The notes below the pieces were generated by a model, which was not told the DNA's origin, did not search any database, and saw only the letters and a program-made list of their open reading frames with translations. Source: Candidatus Poribacteria bacterium (lineage in GTDB: Bacteria; Poribacteria; WGA-4E; PCPOR2b). From it: a stretch of DNA of 5,147 nucleotides. Where the stretch lies: positions 1 through 5,147 of the forward strand of contig JAPUIP010000615.1 in the NCBI GenBank assembly GCA_027296925.1. The letters run 5' to 3'. The number at the start of each line of letters is the position of its first letter. The first letter of the stretch is position 1. The translations under genes and the position numbers were made by a program. Positions 1-4,814 of the stretch are shown in pieces.

Positions 1-1
1 C

Positions 2-220
2 CTCGAAACCTATTACGACGAGGTCGACTCCCTCATCAAGCACGTTAAATCCAGTCGTCTCGCTCCCGGATTTGACGAGATCTTGGCGCCGGGCGAGCCC
101 GAATTCCGCAGCGCTCAGCGAAAGGAGATTGAGGGCATCGCCATTGACGAGACAACCTGGGCAGCCATCTGCGAAGCGGCGCGTGGGTTTGGTCTCGATC
201 CAGACCGTTGGCAAACATGA
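2..220 (+). CDS. Ldh_2 family malate/L-lactate/2-hydroxyacid dehydrogenase, C-terminal fragment (5' end outside window)
   Basis: Only the last 72 codons are present; the open frame enters from the left edge and stops at TGA 218-220. The tail matches the C-terminus of the Ldh_2 (YlbC/ComC/AllD-like) oxidoreductases: a helix ending in the stretch LAPGFDEILAPGEPEF, an Arg/Lys-rich segment (RSAQRKEIEGI), then IDETTWAAICEAARGFGL. This corresponds to the family's pattern of 'hy-PGE-x-E, R...GI.l...W..l...A...G'. Known members use NAD(P)H to interconvert 2-oxo acids and 2-hydroxy acids such as malate, lactate, sulfolactate or ureidoglycolate. They are soluble cytoplasmic enzymes of about 330-360 residues. 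The catalytic and cofactor-binding part lies upstream of the window, so the substrate cannot be inferred. The methyltransferase-like gene begins 39 bp downstream on the same strand with no visible terminator between, so co-transcription is likely. Confidence 0.78.
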   Translation, partial: LETYYDEVDSLIKHVKSSRLAPGFDEILAPGEPEFRSAQRKEIEGIAIDETTWAAICEAARGFGLDPDRWQT

Positions 221-240
221 CAAAAATGAAAACCGGCCGA

Positions 241-249
241 AAAGGAGGG
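241..249 (+). promoter_or_regulatory. Strong Shine-Dalgarno site of the methyltransferase gene
   Basis: AAAGGAGGG lies 10 nt before the ATG at 260. It is a near-perfect anti-16S match and fixes the ATG at 260 as the start. Confidence 0.8.
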
Positions 250-259
250 CAGATTCCAA

Positions 260-1252
260 ATGAAGACATTCTTGGAAAGACTGGCAGAGCCCACTCCGCT
301 GATTTTTGATGGTGGGTTTGGATCGGAATTATTTGCCAGAGGTATAAATTTGGCAAACAGCGCCGTTGCCAACGAACTGCATCCAGATGCTGTCATTGAG
401 ATCCACGCGAGCTACATTGAGGCGGGCTCGGACGTCATCGAAACCAACACATTTGTGGCTTCAAGGTTACATTTGGAAATGGCAGGAAAAGATGAATCTG
501 AGGCTGAAAAGATTGCCAGGGCCGCTGTAGAATTGGCAAAAGCCGCAGTGGAAAAAAGCGGTAAAGAGGTATACATCGCAGGTTCAATCGGACCTTCGCC
601 CGGCGCGATTGAAGCTGACAGCGGCGATGTCGATTTTGGAATTCCGAATCCAGTTGCGCGAGACGCCCACGAAAGGCTGGTGAATGCCTTGGCGGAAGGC
701 GGGGTCGATTTTTTCTGTATAGAAACCATGTTTTCTGCAAAGGAAGCGGCAATGGCAGTTGATGTCGCCAGGAAAACGGGGCTTCCGATTGCTGTGAATT
801 CGACCTACAAGTATACCCGAGATCGCAAGACTGGGAAGACCGTATACAAAACCGATTGGGGGCATTCGCCCGTCGATTTATTGGAGATATTATCCAGCGG
901 GGAACTTTCTAATGGCGATAATCTGCTGGACGATGTTCAGATCTTGGGGCTCAATTGTGGCGCTGAATCAAGGCGTAGCGAACACACCGGAATGCCCTAT
1001 GCGATTAATGGAATCCAGCAGTTGCGCGAAGCAATGGATGAGAAAGGGATTGAGAAACGGATGATGGCCTATCCCAATGCCGGGATACCCCGCCTGGATG
1101 AAAATCTCCGCACATATTACACGCAGACGCCGGAGGAAATGGTACGTTATTTACCGGACCTGCTCAAAGCGGGAGCTTATTTTATCGGGGGATGTTGTGG
1201 GACCAGTCCATCGTACATCAGAGCCTTTCGAGAGGCTTTATCCCAATCATAA
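260..1252 (+). CDS. Homocysteine S-methyltransferase family protein (zinc-dependent, single domain)
   Basis: This 330-residue protein has the usual length of single-domain homocysteine S-methyltransferases. Family landmarks appear in order: an N-terminal DGGFGSEL (residues 17-24), IETNTF (60-65), GSIGPSP (108-114), FFCIETM near 150, GLNCG (Cys233) and GGCCGT (Cys312, Cys313). The three cysteines are the expected zinc ligands that activate the homocysteine thiolate in this (beta/alpha)8 barrel fold. The family moves a methyl group from S-methylmethionine, betaine or related donors to a thiol to make methionine in the cytoplasm. The donor cannot be read from the sequence. The segment 180-204 (NSTYKYTRDRKTG...DWGHSP) is longer and more charged than the equivalent stretch I recall in typical MmuM-like enzymes, so a non-classical donor or acceptor is possible. 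The ATG is supported by the strong ribosome site at 241-249. The gene probably follows the Ldh_2 gene in one transcript. No hairpin terminator follows before the repeat block. Confidence 0.92.
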   Translation: MKTFLERLAEPTPLIFDGGFGSELFARGINLANSAVANELHPDAVIEIHASYIEAGSDVIETNTFVASRLHLEMAGKDESEAEKIARAAVELAKAAVEKSGKEVYIAGSIGPSPGAIEADSGDVDFGIPNPVARDAHERLVNALAEGGVDFFCIETMFSAKEAAMAVDVARKTGLPIAVNSTYKYTRDRKTGKTVYKTDWGHSPVDLLEILSSGELSNGDNLLDDVQILGLNCGAESRRSEHTGMPYAINGIQQLREAMDEKGIEKRMMAYPNAGIPRLDENLRTYYTQTPEEMVRYLPDLLKAGAYFIGGCCGTSPSYIRAFREALSQS

Positions 1253-1271
1253 AAACCGTCGTACTTCTGTC

Positions 1272-1300
1272 TTGATCTGTAGTGGGTGATTTGATACAAT
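1272..1300 (+). promoter_or_regulatory. Candidate sigma70-type promoter, probably the original trpF promoter
   Basis: TTGATC (1272-1277) and TACAAT (1295-1300) are 17 bp apart and match 4/6 and 5/6 of the sigma70 consensus. The first miniature element begins at 1301, directly after the -10 box, and its target duplication ACAAT is the last five bases of that box. In the reconstructed site without the elements, transcription would start about 30-35 nt before the trpF TTG, a normal leader length. With both elements in place the transcript would start inside element 1 and carry a leader of about 310 nt. The call rests on motif matching only. Confidence 0.45.
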
Positions 1301-1416
1301 TAGGACTTACGCACTTCGCATTTCAATCTCAAGCCTCACGTGGATCTCGCACCAGTAGAAGCACGGCATGCCGTGCCGCTACAAGTGGTTTGGGCCAATT
1401 AACTGCGTAAGTCCTA
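1301..1416. mobile_element. Miniature inverted-repeat element 1 (MITE-like, 116 bp)
   Basis: Perfect 13-bp terminal inverted repeats TAGGACTTACGCA (1301-1313) and TGCGTAAGTCCTA (1404-1416) bound the element. After one mismatch the pairing resumes for two bases (C/G, then TT/AA). It is flanked by ACAAT on both sides. It has no transposase-sized frame, so any movement would need a transposase supplied in trans by a related insertion sequence. The interior contains the 16-bp perfect palindrome GCACGGCATGCCGTGC (1361-1376), nested in an outer GTAG...CTAC pair (1355-1358, 1379-1382). Its left end shares TAGGACTTACGCACTT with element 2, and both contain ATCTCAAGC exactly 25 bases in from the left terminus, so they belong to one family. 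I do not assign an IS family. Confidence 0.85.
1355..1382. repeat. Palindrome inside element 1
   Basis: GTAG, two unpaired bases, the 16-bp self-complementary core GCACGGCATGCCGTGC, two unpaired bases, CTAC. The DNA could extrude as a cruciform and the RNA could pair between copies. Its symmetry means it reads the same on both strands. Confidence 0.8.
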
Positions 1417-1442
1417 ACAATTATAGGACTTACGCACTTAAC

Positions 1443-1464
1443 GCACGGATCTCAAGCTCCGTGC
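1443..1464. repeat. Hairpin a of element 2
   Basis: GCACGGA (1443-1449) pairs with TCCGTGC (1458-1464) across an 8-nt loop. The stem is perfect. Confidence 0.75.
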
Positions 1465-1475
1465 TAACTCGCTTA

Positions 1476-1493
1476 AGGATCATGAATGATCCT
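1476..1493. repeat. Hairpin b of element 2
   Basis: AGGATCAT (1476-1483) and ATGATCCT (1486-1493) are perfect complements separated by GA, giving an almost uninterrupted 18-bp palindrome. Confidence 0.8.
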
Positions 1494-1500
1494 GCTATAG

Positions 1501-1514
1501 CCCCGTTTACGGGG
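1501..1514. repeat. Hairpin c of element 2
   Basis: CCCCG (1501-1505) and CGGGG (1510-1514) form a GC-only 5-bp stem with loop TTTA. No T-run follows, so it is not a classical terminator. Confidence 0.65.
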
Positions 1515-1528
1515 GTTAAGCCACATCA

Positions 1529-1550
1529 GCCCGAAGGTTTAGCTTCGGGC
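1529..1550. repeat. Hairpin d of element 2
   Basis: GCCCGAAG (1529-1536) pairs perfectly with CTTCGGGC (1543-1550) around the 6-nt loop GTTTAG. It is the most stable-looking stem in the window. No T-run follows. Confidence 0.8.
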
Positions 1551-1557
1551 GCCGGGA

Positions 1558-1585
1558 TTGAACTGCGTAAGTCCTAAATTATAGA
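1558..1585 (+). promoter_or_regulatory. Possible hybrid promoter at the right end of element 2
   Basis: TTGAAC (1558-1563), which overlaps the inner edge of the right terminal repeat of element 2, lies 16 bp before TATAGA (1580-1585) in the restored flanking DNA. Matches are 4/6 and 4/6, so the call is weak. A start near 1592 would give a 24-nt leader with the ribosome site, and would let the element supply a replacement promoter for trpF. Confidence 0.25.
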
Positions 1586-1597
1586 TGCGATTAATCC

Positions 1598-1606
1598 GAG
1601 AGGGAG
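1598..1606 (+). promoter_or_regulatory. Ribosome binding site of trpF supporting a TTG start
   Basis: GAGAGGGAG lies 9 nt before TTG 1616-1618. An in-frame stop at 1592-1594 leaves TTG as the only workable start ahead of the conserved KICGIT motif. Confidence 0.65.
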
Positions 1607-1615
1607 AACTTCTCA

Positions 1616-2233
1616 TTGACGCGAATCAAGATTTGTGGAATCACCGCACTGGACGACGCGCTGATGGCGGTTGAAGCCGGCGCAGATGCACTTGGCTTTG
1701 GGTTTGTTCCCGAAACCCCGCGGTATATCGAGCCGGACAAAGCCGCAGCGATCATTGACCGATTGCCGCCTTTCATCACGACGGTTGGCCTATTTGTTAA
1801 CGCCAATCCGGTAGATATCCATGCAATCGCCGATTTGTGCCATCTCAGCGTGATACAGTTGCACGGTGAAGAGCCCCCCGATTTTTGTCAGGTGCTAAGT
1901 CGTAGATTGATTAAGGCGTTCCGCGTCAAGGATGAATCGAGTTTGTCCCGCCTGTCCGATTATCATGTCAGTGCATACCTGCTGGATACCTATGTCAAAG
2001 GGGCAATGGGAGGCACAGGACAGGTTTTTGATTGGAGTCTCGCGGTGAAAGCCAAGCAATACGGTCGCATCATTCTCGCGGGAGGACTCAACCCCGATAA
2101 CGTTGCATCGGCTGTGCAGCAGGTTTGTCCGTATGGCGTTGACGTCAGCAGCGGCGTGGAGGCGAGCCCCGGTCGCAAAGAACCATCAAAAGTACACGCA
2201 TTCATCCGCGCTGTGAGAGCTGTGGAGGCTTAA
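1616..2233 (+). CDS. trpF: Phosphoribosylanthranilate isomerase (TrpF)
   Basis: TrpF catalyses the Amadori rearrangement of N-(5'-phosphoribosyl)anthranilate to CdRP, the third step of tryptophan synthesis from chorismate, in the cytoplasm. The 205-residue length is typical of the monofunctional enzyme. Diagnostic motifs are KICGIT with the catalytic base Cys7, GFGFVPETPRYI (27-38, Arg36), QLHG near 82, LLDTY with the general acid Asp124, GGTGQVFDW (132-140), the phosphate-binding LAGGLNPDNV, and the C-terminal GVDVSSGVEASPGRKEPSKV. All key residues are intact. Translation starts at TTG. No trpA, B, C, D or E is visible, so the gene is isolated from the rest of the pathway here. Its stop TAA directly touches the ATG of the DUF402 gene, which points to translational coupling. 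Two miniature elements separate it from its likely promoter. Confidence 0.97.
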   Translation: MTRIKICGITALDDALMAVEAGADALGFGFVPETPRYIEPDKAAAIIDRLPPFITTVGLFVNANPVDIHAIADLCHLSVIQLHGEEPPDFCQVLSRRLIKAFRVKDESSLSRLSDYHVSAYLLDTYVKGAMGGTGQVFDWSLAVKAKQYGRIILAGGLNPDNVASAVQQVCPYGVDVSSGVEASPGRKEPSKVHAFIRAVRAVEA

Positions 2234-2722
2234 ATGCAAACCATCGAACTGATTTACAACCGCTTGCCAGATCGCGTCAGTCGCTTTCAGCAAAATCTGC
2301 TGCACGAAGATGAGGGCGTCATTGTAACCACCCAACGGCTCAAACCTTCCAATCCGATCGTGATAGACGGTGTCACTGTGCTTGGCGATAATTTCAGAGT
2401 GGTCTGGTTTGTCTTTGCCAATCGCTGGTACGACGTCGGGAAAATCTATAATCTTGAAGAGCAACTGACGGGGTATTACTGCGACATCATCATGCCGATG
2501 GAACGGCACGAAACCCACTATGAAATCACCGATTTATTTTTGGACCTGTGGGTTTCATTAGATGTACGCTATCAGGTTCAAGATGAAGATGAATTTGAAG
2601 CGGCTATACAGCAGAATTGGATTCCAACCGATTTGGCAGAACAGGCGAGACAGGCGCTTCGGGCGCTCATTGCGGAGATTGAGTCGGGCGCTTTCCCGCC
2701 GGAGATCGTTTCGCACTGGTGA
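2234..2722 (+). CDS. DUF402 (FomD/NtdP-like) domain protein, possible nucleotide phosphatase
   Basis: This 162-residue protein shows the DUF402 pattern: FRVVWFVFANRWYDVGKIYN (54-73), then GYYCDIIMPMERH (80-92), then an acidic DLFLDLWV (100-107) and DEDEFE (117-122), followed by a C-terminal helix. In characterised DUF402 proteins such as FomD and the Staphylococcus/Bacillus NtdP (YgaC) type, conserved aromatic, Asp and Glu residues bind divalent metal and a phosphorylated nucleotide. Reported activities include hydrolysis of nucleoside di- or triphosphates and of CMP-phosphonates, and a fused version occurs in RNase AU-1. The true substrate here is unknown. No signal peptide or membrane segment is seen, so it is probably cytoplasmic. 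The ATG begins on the base after the trpF stop, with GTGGAGG (2221-2227) inside the end of trpF as the ribosome site. The two proteins should thus be made from one message. Confidence 0.85.
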   Translation: MQTIELIYNRLPDRVSRFQQNLLHEDEGVIVTTQRLKPSNPIVIDGVTVLGDNFRVVWFVFANRWYDVGKIYNLEEQLTGYYCDIIMPMERHETHYEITDLFLDLWVSLDVRYQVQDEDEFEAAIQQNWIPTDLAEQARQALRALIAEIESGAFPPEIVSHW

Positions 2723-2787
2723 TTTGGGAATTGATGAATCAGCATCACAGGTTTCGCACACTTTCACGTTTCACGCCCCATATTCAC

Positions 2788-2792
2788 GGAGG
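2788..2792 (+). promoter_or_regulatory. Ribosome binding site of prs
   Basis: GGAGG, 8 nt before ATG 2801. The 78-bp gap upstream shows a 7-bp tandem repeat (TTTCACG at 2762-2768 and 2769-2775) but no convincing promoter or terminator. Confidence 0.75.
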
Positions 2793-2800
2793 TTTCAGCA

Positions 2801-3799
2801 ATGACCACAACACTCGATGGCGAAGTCGGTAGCAATTTCAGGCTATTTGCCGGGCGCGCCAACCCGGCGTTGGCAAAGGAAATCGGTGCAATTTTAGGCG
2901 TTGAACTCGGTAAAATTTCAATCGGCCCATTTCCGAACAGCGAGACACGTGTTCAAATTGAGGAGAGTATTCGTGGGACTGATATCTATATTATTCAGCC
3001 AACTTGTGCGCCTGCCAATGAACACCTGATGGAGTTACTCATCACGATTGACGCCATGAAACGCGCATCGGCACAACAGATTACCGCTGTCATCCCCTAT
3101 TTCGGCTACGGACGGCAAGATCGCAAGGCAACAGGGCGTGAACCCATTAGCGCGAAGTTGGTTGCTGATCTCCTAACCACTGCGGGGGCACATCGCGTCG
3201 TCGCCGTTGATTTGCACGTCGCACAGATCCAGGGCTTCTTCAATATTCCCACCGATCACCTCACGGCCGTAACAACGCTGACGCATTATTTCAAGGACGA
3301 GCAGATTGACAATGGCGTCATTGTTGCGCCTGATGCTGGGCGAGTCAAGTTAGCCGAAAAGTATACGGACATGCTAGAACTTCCGTTGGCGCTGATGCAC
3401 AAACGACGTAGCGGTGCGGGGGGCGGGCAAGTTGAGACGGCTGGAATTATCGGCGACGTCGCCGGCAGAACTCCGATTATCGTTGACGATGAAATTGCCA
3501 CGGGCGGCACCATTTATCAGCAAGTGATAGCTTTGCAGTCGGCGGGCGCAAACCCGGCATATATCAGCATCACGCACCCGGTACTGGTTGGATCCGCGCT
3601 TGAACGTCTGAGCCATCCAGCGATTCAGGAAGTCGTCACAACCAATACCATCCCTGTTCCGCAGGAAAAACAACGAATGAACGACAAAATTCGGGTGCTT
3701 TCCATCGCCCCACTCCTCGCTGAAGCCATCCTCAGGATTCACCAGCACCGCTCCGTAAGCAAGGTCTTCTTCGATCAGAAATTGGTGTTCCCCGTATAG
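2801..3799 (+). CDS. prs: Ribose-phosphate pyrophosphokinase (PRPP synthase)
   Basis: The enzyme transfers pyrophosphate from ATP to ribose 5-phosphate to make PRPP, the precursor of purines, pyrimidines, NAD, histidine and tryptophan. The 332-residue protein contains the class I landmarks: FPNSETRVQI (44-53), the LMELLITIDAMKRASA helix, PYFGYGRQDRK with the ATP-contacting RQDRK (105-109), REPISAKLVADLL, DLHVAQIQGFF (137-147, with metal-binding His139), the flexible loop Lys-Arg-Arg at 201-203, the PRPP loop DDEIATGGT (229-237) and a C-terminal HQHRSVSKVFF. Several positions depart from the common bacterial form: FPNSET instead of FSDGEI, and Ala233 where many enzymes have Asp in DDxIDTAGT. 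The N-terminus is about 10 residues and the C-terminus about 8 residues longer than the B. subtilis type. Core catalytic residues remain, so I expect an active cytoplasmic enzyme. It probably follows the trpF-DUF402 pair, though a separate promoter cannot be excluded. Confidence 0.95.
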   Translation: MTTTLDGEVGSNFRLFAGRANPALAKEIGAILGVELGKISIGPFPNSETRVQIEESIRGTDIYIIQPTCAPANEHLMELLITIDAMKRASAQQITAVIPYFGYGRQDRKATGREPISAKLVADLLTTAGAHRVVAVDLHVAQIQGFFNIPTDHLTAVTTLTHYFKDEQIDNGVIVAPDAGRVKLAEKYTDMLELPLALMHKRRSGAGGGQVETAGIIGDVAGRTPIIVDDEIATGGTIYQQVIALQSAGANPAYISITHPVLVGSALERLSHPAIQEVVTTNTIPVPQEKQRMNDKIRVLSIAPLLAEAILRIHQHRSVSKVFFDQKLVFPV

Positions 3800-3845
3800 G
3801 TGACAGTGTGAATCGGTCAATCAACGCAAAGATTACGTTTCATCC

Positions 3846-3850
3846 GGAGG
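3846..3850 (+). promoter_or_regulatory. Ribosome binding site supporting a GTG start
   Basis: GGAGG, 6 nt before GTG 3857. This supports GTG as the start of the TIM-barrel gene; the translated N-terminus MKFKREDILARLRANIEAG matches the family beginning. Confidence 0.7.
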
Positions 3851-3856
3851 TGTACA

Positions 3857-4687
3857 GTGAAATTCAAGCGTGAAGACATTTTAGCCCGGTTGCGGGCAAA
3901 TATCGAGGCAGGTAAACCGATTATCGGTGCGGGGGCAGGGACGGGGATCTCTGCAAAGTGCGAGGAAGCCGGCGGCGTGGATCTGATCGTGATCTATAAT
4001 TCGGGGCGCTTCCGCATGGCAGGACGCGGCTCGCTGGCGGGCATGATGCCCTACGGCGATGCCAATCAGATCGTCGTTGAGATGGCAAGTGAGGTCCTAC
4101 CCGTCGTTCACAACATCCCCGTACTTGCAGGCGTTTGCGGGACAGATCCCTTCCGCTTGATGGACGTCTTCCTCAAGCAGATTGACGAGATCGGGTTTTC
4201 TGGGGTACAGAATTTCCCCACTGTTGGTCTGATTGACGGCATGTTCCGGAAGAATCTGGAAGAGACGGATATGGGCTACGGTCCCGAAGTGGAAATGATC
4301 CGAACCGCTCATAATCTCGGTCTGTTGACGACACCTTACGCCTTCAACGAATCGGAGGCGGAGCAGATGGCAGATGCCGGCGCGGATATCCTCGTTGCCC
4401 ACATGGGACTGACCACGAAGGGGAGCATCGGCGCGCAAACGGCGTTAACACTTGAAGAGTCGGCCCAACGGGTGCAAGCCATCCACGATGCCGCGAAATC
4501 GGTCAATCCGGAGATCCTCGTCATTTGCCACGGCGGCCCCATTGCAGAGCCGGAAGATGCGCAGTATATCCTTGACAACACGAAAGGAGTTGTCGGATTC
4601 TATGGTGCATCAAGCGCCGAACGCCTACCAACAGAACGCGCAATTACTGCCCAAATTGAGTTGTTCAAGTCCATCAGCTTGTCATGA
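3857..4687 (+). CDS. Phosphoenolpyruvate hydrolase family TIM-barrel protein (Tm-1-like C-terminal domain)
   Basis: This 276-residue protein is built as a single (beta/alpha)8 barrel resembling the PEP_hydrolase family (PF09370 as I recall it), which is also the C-terminal half of plant and fungal Tm-1-like/UPF0261 proteins. Family stretches are GAGAGTGISAKCEEAGGVDLIVIYNSGRFRMAGRGSL (24-60), the NIPVLAGVCGTDPFR strand, GVQNFPTVGLIDG, VAHMGLT (His182), CHGGPIAEPEDA (His225) and GFYGASSAERLPTE (247-260). The family name comes from a proposed hydrolysis of phosphoenolpyruvate; I know of little direct biochemistry, so substrate and pathway are inference. Many bacterial copies are stand-alone like this one, while others are fused behind a UPF0261 domain, and no such partner gene lies in the window. 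No signal peptide or membrane segment is seen, so it is probably cytoplasmic. It lies 57 bp after prs and could share its transcript. The start is GTG behind GGAGG. Confidence 0.9.
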   Translation: MKFKREDILARLRANIEAGKPIIGAGAGTGISAKCEEAGGVDLIVIYNSGRFRMAGRGSLAGMMPYGDANQIVVEMASEVLPVVHNIPVLAGVCGTDPFRLMDVFLKQIDEIGFSGVQNFPTVGLIDGMFRKNLEETDMGYGPEVEMIRTAHNLGLLTTPYAFNESEAEQMADAGADILVAHMGLTTKGSIGAQTALTLEESAQRVQAIHDAAKSVNPEILVICHGGPIAEPEDAQYILDNTKGVVGFYGASSAERLPTERAITAQIELFKSISLS

Positions 4688-4714
4688 GGTGTAAAAGGCC
4701 TCGCCGCGCAGTAT

Positions 4715-4750
4715 GGTGATTGTGGGGATGTTTCAATTGCCGCAATCACC
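4715..4750. terminator. Stem-loop between convergent genes, possible bidirectional terminator
   Basis: GGTGATTG (4715-4722) and CAATCACC (4743-4750) are perfect complements. Pairing can extend through one G-T and two G-C pairs, leaving a 14-nt loop. It lies in the 127-bp gap between the + strand TIM-barrel gene and the - strand PAP2 gene, where a terminator for both is expected. No T-run follows on either strand, so intrinsic termination would be weak; 3'-end protection of the messages is an alternative. Confidence 0.4.
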
Positions 4751-4814
4751 GACAAATCTCTCCGAGCGCGTATGAGACGTCCAGAAGTTTCAGAAGTTAA
4801 GTATCTGCCACGCT

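Larger units (their letters stand above)
1296..1421. repeat. 5-bp target site duplication ACAAT flanking element 1
   Basis: ACAAT occurs at 1296-1300 and again at 1417-1421, immediately outside the inverted repeats of element 1. This is the expected footprint of a transposition event with a 5-bp stagger. Confidence 0.75.
1424..1576. mobile_element. Miniature inverted-repeat element 2 (MITE-like, 153 bp)
   Basis: It carries the same perfect 13-bp ends as element 1: TAGGACTTACGCA (1424-1436) and TGCGTAAGTCCTA (1564-1576). The same asymmetric continuation is present (CTT after the left end, AAC before the right end), and it is flanked by AATTA duplications. The interior beyond the first ~34 bp differs from element 1 and is built almost wholly of hairpins (1443-1464, 1476-1493, 1501-1514, 1529-1550). 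A short open frame across the two elements (1368-1577) has no ribosome site and no recognisable protein similarity, so I do not call it. Non-autonomous, same family as element 1, in the same left-to-right orientation. Confidence 0.87.
1419..1581. repeat. 5-bp target site duplication AATTA flanking element 2
   Basis: AATTA occurs at 1419-1423 and at 1577-1581, immediately outside the inverted repeats of element 2. The left copy overlaps the right ACAAT duplication of element 1 by three bases (AAT), giving the 7-bp joint ACAATTA between the elements. Confidence 0.75.

Noticed and set aside
1299..1418. IS630/mariner-type TA target duplication, with element ends at GGACTTACGCA
   Set aside because: TA does flank the ends, but this reading leaves the repeated ACAAT and AATTA unexplained. 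The 5-bp duplications restore one clean empty site for both elements.
1501..1550. Rho-independent terminator from the GC-rich hairpins c and d
   Set aside because: Neither stem is followed by a T-run on the + strand, and both lie inside a mobile element upstream of trpF.
1368..1577. Open reading frame of 69 codons on the + strand across both miniature elements
   Set aside because: It crosses the joint of two separate insertions, has no ribosome site, is built from palindromic DNA and resembles no protein family I know.
1296..1581. CRISPR-like repeat array from recurring TAGGACTTACGCA and its complement
   Set aside because: The repeats alternate in orientation, pair as inverted termini and enclose unequal lengths. 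There are only two pairs, with no spacer-repeat periodicity.
1301..1615. trp attenuator or T-box/riboswitch leader upstream of trpF
   Set aside because: There is no Trp-rich leader peptide and no recognisable T-box core, and the structure is fully accounted for by the two inserted elements.
2708..2775. Direct repeats GTTTCGCAC (2708-2716, 2751-2759) and tandem TTTCACG (2762-2775) before prs
   Set aside because: They are short, and one copy lies within the end of the DUF402 gene. No inverted symmetry or promoter arrangement supports an operator.
3374..3820. 148-codon open frame on the - strand opposite prs
   Set aside because: It is a shadow of the well-supported prs gene, without a ribosome site or recognisable domain.
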